This document shows, one piece after another, positions 8,966 to 16,909 of a DNA stretch of 64,000 nt; position 1 is the stretch's first letter, and each line of letters starts with the position of its first letter. The notes beneath the pieces are model-generated. The model ran no database searches, was not told the DNA's origin, and saw nothing but the letters and a program-made list of their open reading frames with translations. The position numbers and the translations under genes were made by a program. Origin of the DNA: Pseudomonadota bacterium (GTDB lineage Bacteria > Desulfobacterota > Desulfarculia > Desulfarculales > Desulfarculaceae); NCBI GenBank assembly GCA_018902755.1, contig JAHIQI010000049.1:4226-68225 (forward strand), given 5' to 3'.

Positions 8966-9060
8966 GCTCTCCTCCCGGTGACTCCATTGCAGCACAGGCG
9001 GCCATGCAAAAGCAACGGGGCCGCCGAAGCGGCCCCGCCGGGCTCGGGCAGGGGTGGCCC

Positions 9061-9558
9061 TTAGTCCACTTTCATGAAGCGGCTGCCCTTGGCGCCACAC
9101 ACCGGGCAGCGCTCGGGAGCCTCGCCCTCGGCGGTGTAGCCGCACACCGGGCAGACGTAGTAGGCGTAGTCGCCCGCGCTGCCGCCCAGGTTGTCCAGCA
9201 GCTTCTTGTAGAGGTTGGCGTGGATCTTCTCCACCGCGTTGGCCCACTCGAAGGAGCGCAGGGCTTCCTTGGCCTCTTCGGCCTTGGCCGCCGCGATCAT
9301 CTCCGGGTACATGTGCTCGAACTCGTGGGTCTCGCCCGTGATGGCCTCTTCCAGGTTGTCGGCGGTGGAGCCGATGCCTTTGAGGGCCCGCAGGTGGTTA
9401 TGGGCGTGCACCGTCTCGGCCTCGGCCGCGGCCCGGAACAGACGAGCCACCTGGGGGTAGCCTTCCTCGTCGGCTTTCTTGGCGAAAGCCAGGTATTTGC
9501 GGTTGGCCTGGGACTCGCCGGCAAAAGCTTCTTTCAGGAATCCTTCGGTTTTGGACAT
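9061..9558 (-). CDS. Rubrerythrin
   Basis: A 165-residue peroxide-scavenging protein of anaerobes. The N-terminal four-helix diiron domain carries the ligand motifs (GESQANRKY near residue 15, EAETVHAHNH near 46, EFEHMYPEM near 79, EKIHANLY near 110). The C-terminal rubredoxin-type domain has Cys136/Cys139 (CPVCG) and Cys151/Cys154 (CPVCG). Rubrerythrin reduces hydrogen peroxide using electrons from rubredoxin or NAD(P)H. It is divergent from thiol peroxidase across a 225-bp region with a metal-regulator-like box, so both peroxide-defence genes may be co-regulated. Confidence 0.95.
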   Translation of the reverse strand: MSKTEGFLKEAFAGESQANRKYLAFAKKADEEGYPQVARLFRAAAEAETVHAHNHLRALKGIGSTADNLEEAITGETHEFEHMYPEMIAAAKAEEAKEALRSFEWANAVEKIHANLYKKLLDNLGGSAGDYAYYVCPVCGYTAEGEAPERCPVCGAKGSRFMKVD

Positions 9559-9597
9559 GGTATTTACCCCTCTCTGAGTAGTTGGCAGTTGCTTATC

Positions 9598-9616
9598 GAT
9601 AATGATTACTATTAAT
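9598..9616. promoter_or_regulatory. Candidate Fur/PerR-type box between rubrerythrin and tpx
   Basis: GATAATGATTACTATTAAT begins with a perfect Fur hexamer GATAAT and continues in A/T-rich partial hexamers. It is about 40 bp upstream of the rubrerythrin start, inside an AT-rich patch that contrasts with GC-rich surroundings. Match to the 19-bp consensus is only partial. Confidence 0.45.
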
Positions 9617-9685
9617 ATATAAAGAATGAAGCCGCTGATGTCAAGGCGTCACCCGTAAAAAACAGTCTGAGGCATGGCCCGAAAT

Positions 9686-9715
9686 GTGACAAGCCCTGCC
9701 CAACGCTTTTACAAT
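9686..9715 (+). promoter_or_regulatory. Sigma-70-type promoter of tpx
   Basis: GTGACA (9686-9691) and TACAAT (9710-9715), each five of six to consensus, are spaced by 18 bp. The tpx ATG lies about 68 bp downstream. Confidence 0.5.
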
Positions 9716-9783
9716 GTAACTAGCCCTAAGATAACCATGGCGCTGAGCGGCCGTCTGGGCCCGCCCGCCGATAAGGAGAAGAA

Positions 9784-10296
9784 ATGAGTGACGACAAGCA
9801 AGTAACCATGCATGGCAACCCCCTGAACCTGTTGGGCCAGGCGGTGGCCGTGGGTCAGGCGGCCCCGGACGCCGAGCTTTTGGCCAATGACCTTTCCCCC
9901 AAGAAGATCAGCGACTACAAGGGAAAGGTAGTGATCCTCTCGGTGGTGCCCTCCTTGGACACCCCCACTTGCGACCTGCAGACCCGGCGCTTCAACAGCG
10001 AGGCGGCGGGCCTGGGCGGCGACGTGGTGATCCTCACCATCAGCATGGACCTGCCTTTCGCCCAGAAACGCTGGTGCGGCGCGGCCGGGGCCGACGCGGT
10101 GGTCACCCTGTCCGACCACCGCGAGGCGGCCTTCGGCATGGCCTACGGCCTCTTGATCAAAGAGCTGCGCCTGCTGGCCAGGGCTGTTTTGGTATTGGAC
10201 CGCCAGGGCAAGATCGCCTATATCCAGCGGGTCAAGGAACTGAGCGAGGAGCCCAATTACGACGAGGTGCTGGCCGCGGTGAAAAAGGTGGTCTAG
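9784..10296 (+). CDS. tpx: Thiol peroxidase (Tpx-type peroxiredoxin)
   Basis: A 170-residue atypical 2-Cys peroxiredoxin. The peroxidatic Cys63 lies in PSLDTPTCDLQTRRFN, the family signature, and the resolving Cys98 in RWCGAAGA. It reduces hydrogen and organic peroxides at the expense of thioredoxin. AAGGAG precedes ATG 9784. Length and motif spacing are normal for Tpx. The opposite-strand neighbour is rubrerythrin, which also removes peroxide. A two-way terminator separates it from the convergent STAS gene. Confidence 0.95.
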   Translation: MSDDKQVTMHGNPLNLLGQAVAVGQAAPDAELLANDLSPKKISDYKGKVVILSVVPSLDTPTCDLQTRRFNSEAAGLGGDVVILTISMDLPFAQKRWCGAAGADAVVTLSDHREAAFGMAYGLLIKELRLLARAVLVLDRQGKIAYIQRVKELSEEPNYDEVLAAVKKVV

Positions 10297-10313
10297 CCGC
10301 CAAAGGTGGGCAT

Positions 10314-10345
10314 AAAAAAGGGGCCGGCGGGTTGCCGGCCCCTTT
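10314..10345. terminator. Bidirectional intrinsic terminator
   Basis: Stem GGGGCCGGC (10320-10328) and GCCGGCCCC (10334-10342) is flanked by AAAAAA on the left and TTTGT on the right, so it can end both tpx and the convergent STAS gene. Confidence 0.8.
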
Positions 10346-10362
10346 GTATCGCTTCAGGCCTT

Positions 10363-10725
10363 TCAGGCGGTCACCCACTCCCAGGCCTGGTCCTCCTGCT
10401 CCGGCGAAAAGTTCTTCACCTCGCCGGACATGAGGTGCTGGCTCACGTCCATGGACCACTTGACCCACTTGGGCGCGCCCACCAGGGCCAGCTTGGCGAA
10501 GTCCTTGCGGTGCTTGAAGCCGAAGGCCGCGTCGTCCCAGGCGCCCTTGGCCTCCCAGCCCCGGAACTCCGGGCCCATGACCAGCATGAAGCGGGCCTTG
10601 CCCTGCTTGGCTATCATCTCCCTGAGCCGGGGGATGAGCACCTGCTGATAGTCGGTGTCGGTGAGCTTTCCCCTGGCCTGGACGGCCACGGCGGCCTCGG
10701 TGCTTTGCGGCATCAGTTCCAACAT
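10363..10725 (-). CDS. SpoIIAA-like STAS/SEC14-type domain protein
   Basis: A 120-residue single-domain protein resembling the SpoIIAA-like group of STAS proteins: an early GKLTDTDYQQVLIPRL segment, a central strand ARFMLVMGPEFRGW, and a terminal helix. The family members commonly annotated this way contain WDDAAFGFKHRKDF and KLALVGAPKWVKW, both present here. Their cellular role is not settled; phosphorylation-controlled anti-sigma antagonism is not implied because no conserved phospho-Ser is evident. It stands alone, convergent with tpx, and 121 bp downstream of a tetR gene on the same strand. Confidence 0.75.
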   Translation of the reverse strand: MLELMPQSTEAAVAVQARGKLTDTDYQQVLIPRLREMIAKQGKARFMLVMGPEFRGWEAKGAWDDAAFGFKHRKDFAKLALVGAPKWVKWSMDVSQHLMSGEVKNFSPEQEDQAWEWVTA

Positions 10726-10846
10726 CCGGCATCCCTCCCCGTTAAAAGGCTCCAGCCTCGCGCCGGCGGCGTCGGGTTGCTTATGCGGGATGCGGCCTCG
10801 CGGCGCTAATCACTAATTTTAATGTAGCTCATCCGAACCATAATGC

Positions 10847-11476
10847 TCAACGGGCCAGTCCCCGTCCCAGGGCCCGGCCCAGGCGGTCCAGCAACTCCAG
10901 GGGGATGTCCGCCCCCAGGCCCAGGGGGCCGCCCAGCCAGAAAAAGCCGCCCGCCGTGGCCACCAAGGCCAGGGCCAACTCCCTGGCCCGCTTGCGGGGC
11001 CAGCCCAGTTGCTCCCCGGCCGGGGCGATCATGGCAGCCACCATGTCCAGGTGCGCCCCCAGGCGCTGGGTGGCGGCCTGGTGGGCCGGGCCGCCCGTGT
11101 CCAGGGCCAGGGCCTGGTTGATCAGGGCGGCGGCCTCGGGCCGCAATTGGAAAAAGCGCAGGTGCACCGCGGACACGTCCGCCACCAGGGTCTCGGCGTC
11201 GGTGGGGGCCAGGCCCAGGGGGCGCACCCGCCGGGCCAGGTCGGTGAGCACCTGGTCCAGGAGATCGGACACGAAGGCGTCCTTGGTCGGCCAGTGGGTG
11301 AAAAAGGTGCCCTTGCCCACCCCGGCGGCGGCGGTGATGTCCGCCACCTTGGCCGCGGCCAGGCCCTGGCGGGCGATGAGCTTGAGCCCCTCCTCGCTGA
11401 GGCGGCGGGCGGCCAGGCGGCGGCGCTGCTGGCGGGGGCCGGTGGGGGCGGGCTCGGTAGGGGTTGGTCTTTCCAT
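10847..11476 (-). CDS. TetR-family transcriptional regulator
   Basis: A 209-residue protein with a basic N-terminus (QQRRRLAARR) and a TetR-type helix-turn-helix at about residues 25-70: ADITAAAGVGKGTFFTHW then PTKDAFVSDLL. The C-terminal ligand-binding domain is Ala/Leu-rich and gives no hint of the effector. A perfect palindrome 14 bp upstream of the start codon suggests autoregulation. No transporter or enzyme gene is directly attached; the nearest candidates are DUF6125 (divergent) and the STAS gene downstream. Confidence 0.88.
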   Translation of the reverse strand: MERPTPTEPAPTGPRQQRRRLAARRLSEEGLKLIARQGLAAAKVADITAAAGVGKGTFFTHWPTKDAFVSDLLDQVLTDLARRVRPLGLAPTDAETLVADVSAVHLRFFQLRPEAAALINQALALDTGGPAHQAATQRLGAHLDMVAAMIAPAGEQLGWPRKRARELALALVATAGGFFWLGGPLGLGADIPLELLDRLGRALGRGLAR

Positions 11477-11489
11477 GGGGGATTTTCTC

Positions 11490-11505
11490 TTGACCCAAGG
11501 GTCAA
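11490..11505. promoter_or_regulatory. Probable TetR operator, perfect palindrome
   Basis: TTGACCCAAGGGTCAA has 7-bp arms around AA. On the minus strand it lies immediately after a TTGACA (11506-11511) that could serve as the -35 box of tetR, so a bound dimer would block that promoter. Confidence 0.65.
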
Positions 11506-11594
11506 TGTCAACCGGGGCGGAGTCGCTTAACAGGCGGGGCGGCTTGGGTTATGATTACTGGCCCAACAAAGCTAAACCTGACCTGGAGAAGCGA

Positions 11595-12341
11595 ATGTCC
11601 TCGCAGAGCACCCAACTGGACAACCTGGATCAGGACCAACTGGTCCAATTCGTCTTGGAGACCTTTCACCGCAACCTGATCCACTACGGCCTTTGGTTCC
11701 GCGAAGTGGAGCACCAAAACGGCATGGAGAACGTACTGGAGGCAGACTACGAAGTTTTCGACTCTTGCCTGGCCTTTCAGATGGGCCGCCTGGGCAAGAT
11801 CTTGGACTTCGAGGTGGACAAAAAGGGCGTGCCGCTCAAGCTGAAGAACATGAGCCGCGACGAACTCGTGGAGTTGGCCAAGGGCTCGGCCTCCAACTGG
11901 CTGGTCACCGACGGGGTGTGGTTCCAGGCGGTGGAGCAGGCTCACGGCATGGAAGCGGCCAAGCGGGCCAACGACCTGTGCTGGAGCCGCCTGAGCCCCC
12001 ACGAGGCCTATTACATCAAGAAATTGCTGGGCCTGGGCGAGATGCCCGGCCTGGACGGGCTAAAGGCCGCCCTGGGCCTGCGCAACTACTCCCTGGTCAA
12101 CGTGCAGTCCATCCACGACGTGGACGAGCACAGCTTCATCTTCCAGATGAACGACTGCCGGGTGCAGAGCGCCCGCAAGCGCCGGGGCCTGCCCGACTAC
12201 CCCTGCCACTCGGTGGGCATGGTGGAATACCCCGCCTTTGCCCGCAGCATAGACAAGCGCATCACCACCGAGTGCGTGGGCTGCCCGCCGGATCATCCCG
12301 AGGAATGGTACTGCGCCTGGCGCTTCACCTTAGTGGAGTAG
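11595..12341 (+). CDS. DUF6125 family cytosolic protein
   Basis: A 248-residue soluble protein with two similar halves at the start (LVQFVLETFHRNLIHYGLWF and LVELAKGSASNWLVTDGVWF), each followed by a VE-x-x-x-GME motif. The C-terminal part carries clustered cysteines (MNDCRVQSARKRRGLPDYPC, then ECVGCPPD and YCAWRF), a layout known from DUF6125 proteins of delta-proteobacteria, distantly like ATC hydrolase-type domains. No catalytic function is established. Start ATG 11595 follows GGAGAAG. The open frame extends far upstream but that part overlaps tetR coding sequence. A dispersed repeat begins six bases after the stop. Confidence 0.7.
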   Translation: MSSQSTQLDNLDQDQLVQFVLETFHRNLIHYGLWFREVEHQNGMENVLEADYEVFDSCLAFQMGRLGKILDFEVDKKGVPLKLKNMSRDELVELAKGSASNWLVTDGVWFQAVEQAHGMEAAKRANDLCWSRLSPHEAYYIKKLLGLGEMPGLDGLKAALGLRNYSLVNVQSIHDVDEHSFIFQMNDCRVQSARKRRGLPDYPCHSVGMVEYPAFARSIDKRITTECVGCPPDHPEEWYCAWRFTLVE

Positions 12342-12346
12342 GTGAT

Positions 12347-12502
12347 GGCGGCTTCGCCAGACGACGACATACTGTGTTGCCGGCATCGCTCCAGCCTCGA
12401 CGTAGCTTTTGCTACGCCTCCGGCTGTCGCTCGCCGGTCGCCTTGTCTGTCGCCGCCTGGCTGTGCCGCGCTCGGCTTGGGCCATCGGCAGCTGGCGAAG
12501 GC
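12347..12502 (+). repeat. Dispersed intergenic repeat (copy 2)
   Basis: The copy opens with GGCGGCTTCGCCAG (12347-12360) and ends with CTGGCGAAGGC (12492-12502), an imperfect terminal inverted repeat. Inside are the family's landmarks: ATACTGTGTTGCCGGC, the central hairpin CGTAGC-tttt-GCTACG (12401-12416), GCCTTGTCTG and GCCTGGCTGTGCCG. It has no coding potential that I would trust. Confidence 0.8.
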
Positions 12503-12546
12503 GTTTTCCTTACCTGCTTTTTTGATGCCCGTATCAAGTGAAGCCA

Positions 12547-12572
12547 CCGGTCTGGTGAAAAATCCAGACCGG
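12547..12572. other. Hairpin between the repeat and the molybdopterin gene
   Basis: CCGGTCTGG (12547-12555) and CCAGACCGG (12564-12572) form a perfect 9-bp stem with an A-rich loop. No U-run follows on either strand, so it is not a standard terminator. Confidence 0.5.
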
Positions 12573-12613
12573 GGGCTTGATTTTCGCGTTCTCTTTGCTG
12601 GTGCAGTTGACGG

Positions 12614-14698
12614 CTAGGCTACTTTCTCCACCTTGCAGGGTATTGCCGCCATGTTGGGGGTGCCGAACTCCTTGCCCAGCTTGGCCGCGCTGGTGAGCAT
12701 ATTGAAGTTGGCCCGCTCCCAGCCGCCCAGGGGGTCGGCGTCGGTTTCTTCGGGGAACCACCAGCCGTGCTCGGCGTAGACCACGCCCTGGCGCACCCGC
12801 TCATTGAGCTTGGCCTTTTGCACGATGCTCCCCTGCTTGGTGCTCACCCGCACCTGGTCGCCCTCGGCGATGCCCAGGCGCTGGGCGTCGGCCGGGTTCA
12901 GTTCGGTGATGGGCTCGGGGTTCTGCTTGCGCAGCTCTTCCACCCAGCGATAGGAGGAGTGCAGGGCCACCTTGTTTTTGCGCCCGGTGAGCACCAGGGG
13001 GAACTCTTCGCCAATATCCTCGGGAAAGCCCGCCCAGGCGGGCAGGGGAGGCAGACCGAACTTATCCGCCGTGGAGAGCAGCAGCTCCACCTTGCCGGTG
13101 GGGGTGCGGAAGCCTTTTTCCGCGTACTTGGTGAACTTCTGCGGGCCCTGCAAATGGCCCCGCTCCACGAAATCTTGCCAACTGACTCCGCTGGGCTCCA
13201 GCACCATGTCCAGCATGTCGTGGTAGTCCTCGGGCCACAGCTCCTCCCCGGCCAGGCGGCGGCCCAGGTCGCAGCATATCTGCATGGGCGCGCGGCACTC
13301 CTCGGGCGGCTCCACCACATGGGGCCGGGCCAGGATGAAGCCGTGGCCTATGCCGTAGTGGCCGATGTCGTCGAACTCCAAGCTGGCCGCCGCGGGCAGG
13401 ACCACGTCGGCCAGGGCCGCGCTGGGGGTCATGAACAGCTCGGCGCAGGCGTAGAACTCCAGGCTCTCCAGGGCCCGCTTGGTCAGGCGGCTGTTCGCCC
13501 AGACCATCAGCGGGTTGGTGTCCATGGAGAAGAAGCCCTTCACCGGGTAGGGCTCGCCTTCCAGGATGGCCCGGCGCAAAAAGGCCGGGGGGATGGTCAT
13601 GAAACGGGGGATCACCCCGTGGGCCGCGCTGAGCATCTCCTTACGCTTGTCGGGCACCAGGTCGGCCCGCACGTAGGGCCCCAGCCCCGCGATCTTGGGC
13701 TCCAGGGGGCAGATGTTGCCGCCCATCACGTCCAGGTTGCCGCTGAGGGCCATGAGGCAAACCAGGCCCCGCGCCGCGTGGAAGGCGTTGTTGGTGTGCT
13801 CAATGGGGTTGCCCCAGGCCAGGGCCGCGGGCTTGGCCGAGGCGTAGAGCCGGGCCGCCCGACGTATCTGCTCGGGCTCCAGCCAGGTGATCTCCGCCAC
13901 CCGCTCCGGCGGGTAGTCGGCGGCCTGGGCGGCCAGCTCGGCAAAGCCGTGGGTGTGCTGCTCCACGAACTCGGCGTCGTAGAGCTTTTCGGTGATGATC
14001 ACGTTGATTAGCCCCAAGGCCAGGGCCGCGTCGCTGCCCGGCCTGAGCGGCAGCCACAGCTCGGCCTTGTCGGCCAGGCTGCTGCGGTAGGGGTCGATGA
14101 CCATGAGCTTGGTGCCCTGGCCCACCTGCTTCAACAGTTGGGAGCAGATGCCGCCCTCTTCGTTGGTGTTGGTCACCGCGCTGGCCCACAGCACCACCAA
14201 CTCGCTGGGGTGCTTGAAATCCACCACCGGGTAGAAGCCGCAGGTGTGCACCCCGGTGATCTCCCGGGGCGCGTGGCACACGTCCTGGCTGGCCACCAGG
14301 TTGGGCGAGCCGAAGGTGTTGGCCAGGCGGATCTGGCCGAAGTGGTCCAGCCCTTTGGGCATGCCCAGGCCGAAGGCCACCGAGCGGGCCCCGTCGCGCT
14401 GCCTGATCCCGTCCAGGCGGGTGCTGATTTCTTCCAGGGCCTCGTCCCAGGAGATGCGCTCCCATTGGCCCGAGCCCCGTTCGCCCTTGCGGCGCAGGGG
14501 GTGGCGCAGGCGCTGGGGATGGTCAAGACGCCCGGGCGAGGCTAGGCCCTTGGGGCATACGTAGCCCTGGTTCAGCCAGCCTTCCGGGTCTCCCTTGACC
14601 TTTACGATGCGCCCGTCTTGCACGGTGACGATGAGGCCGCAGCCGCCGTGATCCATGTAGGAGCAGTGGGTCTTGATCTCGCGTGTATTCTGATCCAT
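12614..14698 (-). CDS. Molybdopterin-dependent oxidoreductase (DMSO reductase superfamily)
   Basis: A 694-residue catalytic subunit with the usual order: N-terminal Fe-S segment, two molybdopterin domains, and a C-terminal dinucleotide-binding domain (from about residue 575, with ITELNPADAQRLGIAEGD). The Fe-S motif is odd: Cys12, Cys20 and Cys48 are present, but the position of the second ligand is Met15/Asp16 (CSYMDHGGCGL). Cys141 in SQDVCHAPRE is the likely Mo ligand. There is no twin-arginine signal, so it is cytoplasmic. No Fe-S or membrane subunit is adjacent. Relatives include formate dehydrogenase-like, acetylene hydratase and transhydroxylase enzymes; the substrate is unknown. Divergent from the first DUF169 gene. 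Confidence 0.85.
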   Translation of the reverse strand: MDQNTREIKTHCSYMDHGGCGLIVTVQDGRIVKVKGDPEGWLNQGYVCPKGLASPGRLDHPQRLRHPLRRKGERGSGQWERISWDEALEEISTRLDGIRQRDGARSVAFGLGMPKGLDHFGQIRLANTFGSPNLVASQDVCHAPREITGVHTCGFYPVVDFKHPSELVVLWASAVTNTNEEGGICSQLLKQVGQGTKLMVIDPYRSSLADKAELWLPLRPGSDAALALGLINVIITEKLYDAEFVEQHTHGFAELAAQAADYPPERVAEITWLEPEQIRRAARLYASAKPAALAWGNPIEHTNNAFHAARGLVCLMALSGNLDVMGGNICPLEPKIAGLGPYVRADLVPDKRKEMLSAAHGVIPRFMTIPPAFLRRAILEGEPYPVKGFFSMDTNPLMVWANSRLTKRALESLEFYACAELFMTPSAALADVVLPAAASLEFDDIGHYGIGHGFILARPHVVEPPEECRAPMQICCDLGRRLAGEELWPEDYHDMLDMVLEPSGVSWQDFVERGHLQGPQKFTKYAEKGFRTPTGKVELLLSTADKFGLPPLPAWAGFPEDIGEEFPLVLTGRKNKVALHSSYRWVEELRKQNPEPITELNPADAQRLGIAEGDQVRVSTKQGSIVQKAKLNERVRQGVVYAEHGWWFPEETDADPLGGWERANFNMLTSAAKLGKEFGTPNMAAIPCKVEKVA

Positions 14699-14819
14699 GG
14701 CCTTTGCTTGCCTCCGCCCGGTGCTTCGGGGTTATAATTCCCAACGAATGTAGAGATTTAATCACTGTAGTGCCCGGTTGGCAAGCACGGCATTGGCTCG
14801 GACCTGGGAGGGGTGGCGC

Positions 14820-15593
14820 ATGGATCTGAAAAAAGTGGATGAAAAGCTCAATCAATTTTTACGTCCGGCCACCTATCCGGTGGCCTTGAGCATGGTGGCT
14901 TCGCGCGAGGAATTGCCCGCCAGTTTCGCCAAGGCGGCCGAAAAGGCCAGCCCCATGCTGGTGTGCCAGGGCATCACCCTGGCCCGGCGCTACGGCTGGA
15001 AGGTGTGTCTGACGCCCCAGGACATGGTCTGCCCCCTGGGGGCTCTGGCCGTGGGCTTCGCCCCGCCCACCGACGACTTCATGTCCGGCCACACCGGGGT
15101 GCCCAACTGGGTGTGCGACGACGCGGCCCGCTCCGTGGTGGCCGAGGGCATCCCCAAGCTGCCCCACGGCGAGGGGAAGTATCTCATCGCCGCGCCCCTG
15201 GCCCAGGCCGACTGGGACCCCCAGCTCGTCATCGTCTACGGCAACCCGGCCCAGATGGTGCGCATGGTGCAGGGCCTGGTGCACCACACCGGCCGCGCCC
15301 TGAGTTTCAGCGCCCTGGGGGGCATCGGCTGCGCCTCCTACATAAGCCAGGCCCTGATCACCGGCCAGTGCCAGCTGGTGCCCTGCGGGGCGGGCGACCG
15401 CATCTTCGCCATGGCCCAGGACGACGAGATGGCCTTCGCCATCCCCGCCGGAGAGGTGGACAAGCTGCTCTCGGGCCTGGAGCTCACCAACCGGGCCGGT
15501 CTGCGCTACCCGGTGACTCCCTATATGCGTTTCCAAACCGAGATGCCGCCCTCCTATCAGGCCTTGATGAAAGACCTGGCCGCCGGAGAGTAG
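14820..15593 (+). CDS. DUF169 family protein (copy 1)
   Basis: A 257-residue soluble protein of the DUF169 family. Visible conserved features are CQGITLARRYGWK (residues about 47-59), MVCPLGALAVGF, VIVYGNPAQMVRMVQGL, and CGAGDRIFAMAQDDEM. Function is not known; the Cys-containing blocks could bind metal or substrate. ATG 14820 follows GGGAGGGG. It resembles the protein at 25960-26739 throughout. Both lie beside a tandem pair of CoA-transferase genes, which ties DUF169 to that pathway. The next gene starts 59 bp downstream. Confidence 0.8.
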   Translation: MDLKKVDEKLNQFLRPATYPVALSMVASREELPASFAKAAEKASPMLVCQGITLARRYGWKVCLTPQDMVCPLGALAVGFAPPTDDFMSGHTGVPNWVCDDAARSVVAEGIPKLPHGEGKYLIAAPLAQADWDPQLVIVYGNPAQMVRMVQGLVHHTGRALSFSALGGIGCASYISQALITGQCQLVPCGAGDRIFAMAQDDEMAFAIPAGEVDKLLSGLELTNRAGLRYPVTPYMRFQTEMPPSYQALMKDLAAGE

Positions 15594-15652
15594 CAAGCCC
15601 CGCGTTTCCAATCAGCCTGCCCGCTGCCGTTTCAAGTTCATGGGGGGATGTT

Positions 15653-16907
15653 GTGCAGCAGGAGCAAGCCGCGTCCGCGCCTTTTGGCTCGGGCATAGGA
15701 TTTTTAAGCGGGTACCGGGTGCTGGAATTGGGTGGCCAGGAAAGCCTGTTCGCGGGCAAGCTTTTGGCCGACATGGGGGCCGAGGTCATCAAGGTGGAGC
15801 CTCCCGGCGGCGACCCGGCGCGCCGCCTGGGTCCCATGGCCCCTGAAGTGGAGCCGGTCGAGGCCTCCTTCTTGTGGCAGGCCATGAACACCGGCAAGCT
15901 GGGGGTGACCCTGGACCTGGACCAGGTGCCGGGGCGGGAGGTTTTTCTCCATCTAGCGGCCACGGCCGATGTGTTGATCGAATCCCTGCCGCCGGGAAGC
16001 CTGGGGGATATGGGCCTGGGCTACGACGTCCTGCGCCGGGTGCGGCCCGAGTTGGTCATGGTGTCCATCACCCCCTTCGGCGACCAGGGCCCCTACCGCG
16101 ACTACGCGGCCGGGGACCTGGTGATCTGGGCCCTGTCCGGCCTGCTCTATAATCTGCGGCGACTCGGACCGCCCGCCGGTGCGCATCAGCCTGCCCCAGT
16201 GCTGGCTGCACGCCGGGGCCGACGGGGCCGCCGGGGCGGCCATGGCCCTGTTCCACCGGGGACGCACCGGCCAGGGGCAGCGGGTGGTGGTCTCGGCTCT
16301 CAAGGCCATGGAGCGGGTGGCCTACTCTTCCCACATCCTGTGGGACGCCAAGGGCAAGGTGATGCGGCGCCAAGGCAGCGGCCTGCCCATCCAACCCCTG
16401 GGCACCACCACGCCCATCGTCTGGCCCTGCGCCGACGGTTTCGTGGTCTTTTATATTTTCGGCGGGCAGATGGGCATGCTCAGCAATCCGGCCCTGACCG
16501 CCTGGATGGAAGAGGAGGGCCTGGCCCCGCCCTACATGAAGAGCATTGATTGGGCCAATCTGGACCTGGGCCACACTCCCCAGGAGGAGGCGGACCGGGG
16601 GCTGGTGGAGCCGGTGGCCGCCTTCTTCGCCCGCCACACCCAGCGAGAGCTATGGGAACAAGGCGTCAAGCGGCGGGTGATGGTCTACCCGGTCAACGAT
16701 GCCCACGGGGTCCTGGCCGACGCCCAACTGGCCCAGCGGGGCTTTTGGGTGCGCCTGGCCCATCCCGCCTTTGCCCAAGAGCTGACCCTGCCCGGAGCTT
16801 TCATCAAGACCGAGGAAGGCCTTTGCCGAGTGGGCGGCCCGGCCCCCACCCTGGGCCAGCACAATGACCGGGTGTTTGCCGCCCTGGGCGAGGCAGGGGT
16901 GGTGTAG
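15653..16907 (+). pseudogene. CaiB/BaiF-type CoA-transferase subunit, frameshifted copy
   Basis: Reading from GTG 15653 (GGGGGG upstream), the protein matches the intact gene at 22317 closely: FLSGYRVLELGGQESLFAG, then MGAEVIKVEPPGGDPARR. At about 16151 an extra A changes TAT-ATC-TGC to TAT-AAT-CTG and the frame is lost. The match resumes one frame over (RISLPQCWLHAGAD) and runs to the stop at 16905-16907. The only break visible is this one base, so the lesion is recent, or it is an assembly error. If intact it would be a 417-residue class III CoA transferase. Like its partner copy it has Trp in place of the family's catalytic Asp. Confidence 0.85.
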
Positions 16908-16909
16908 CC

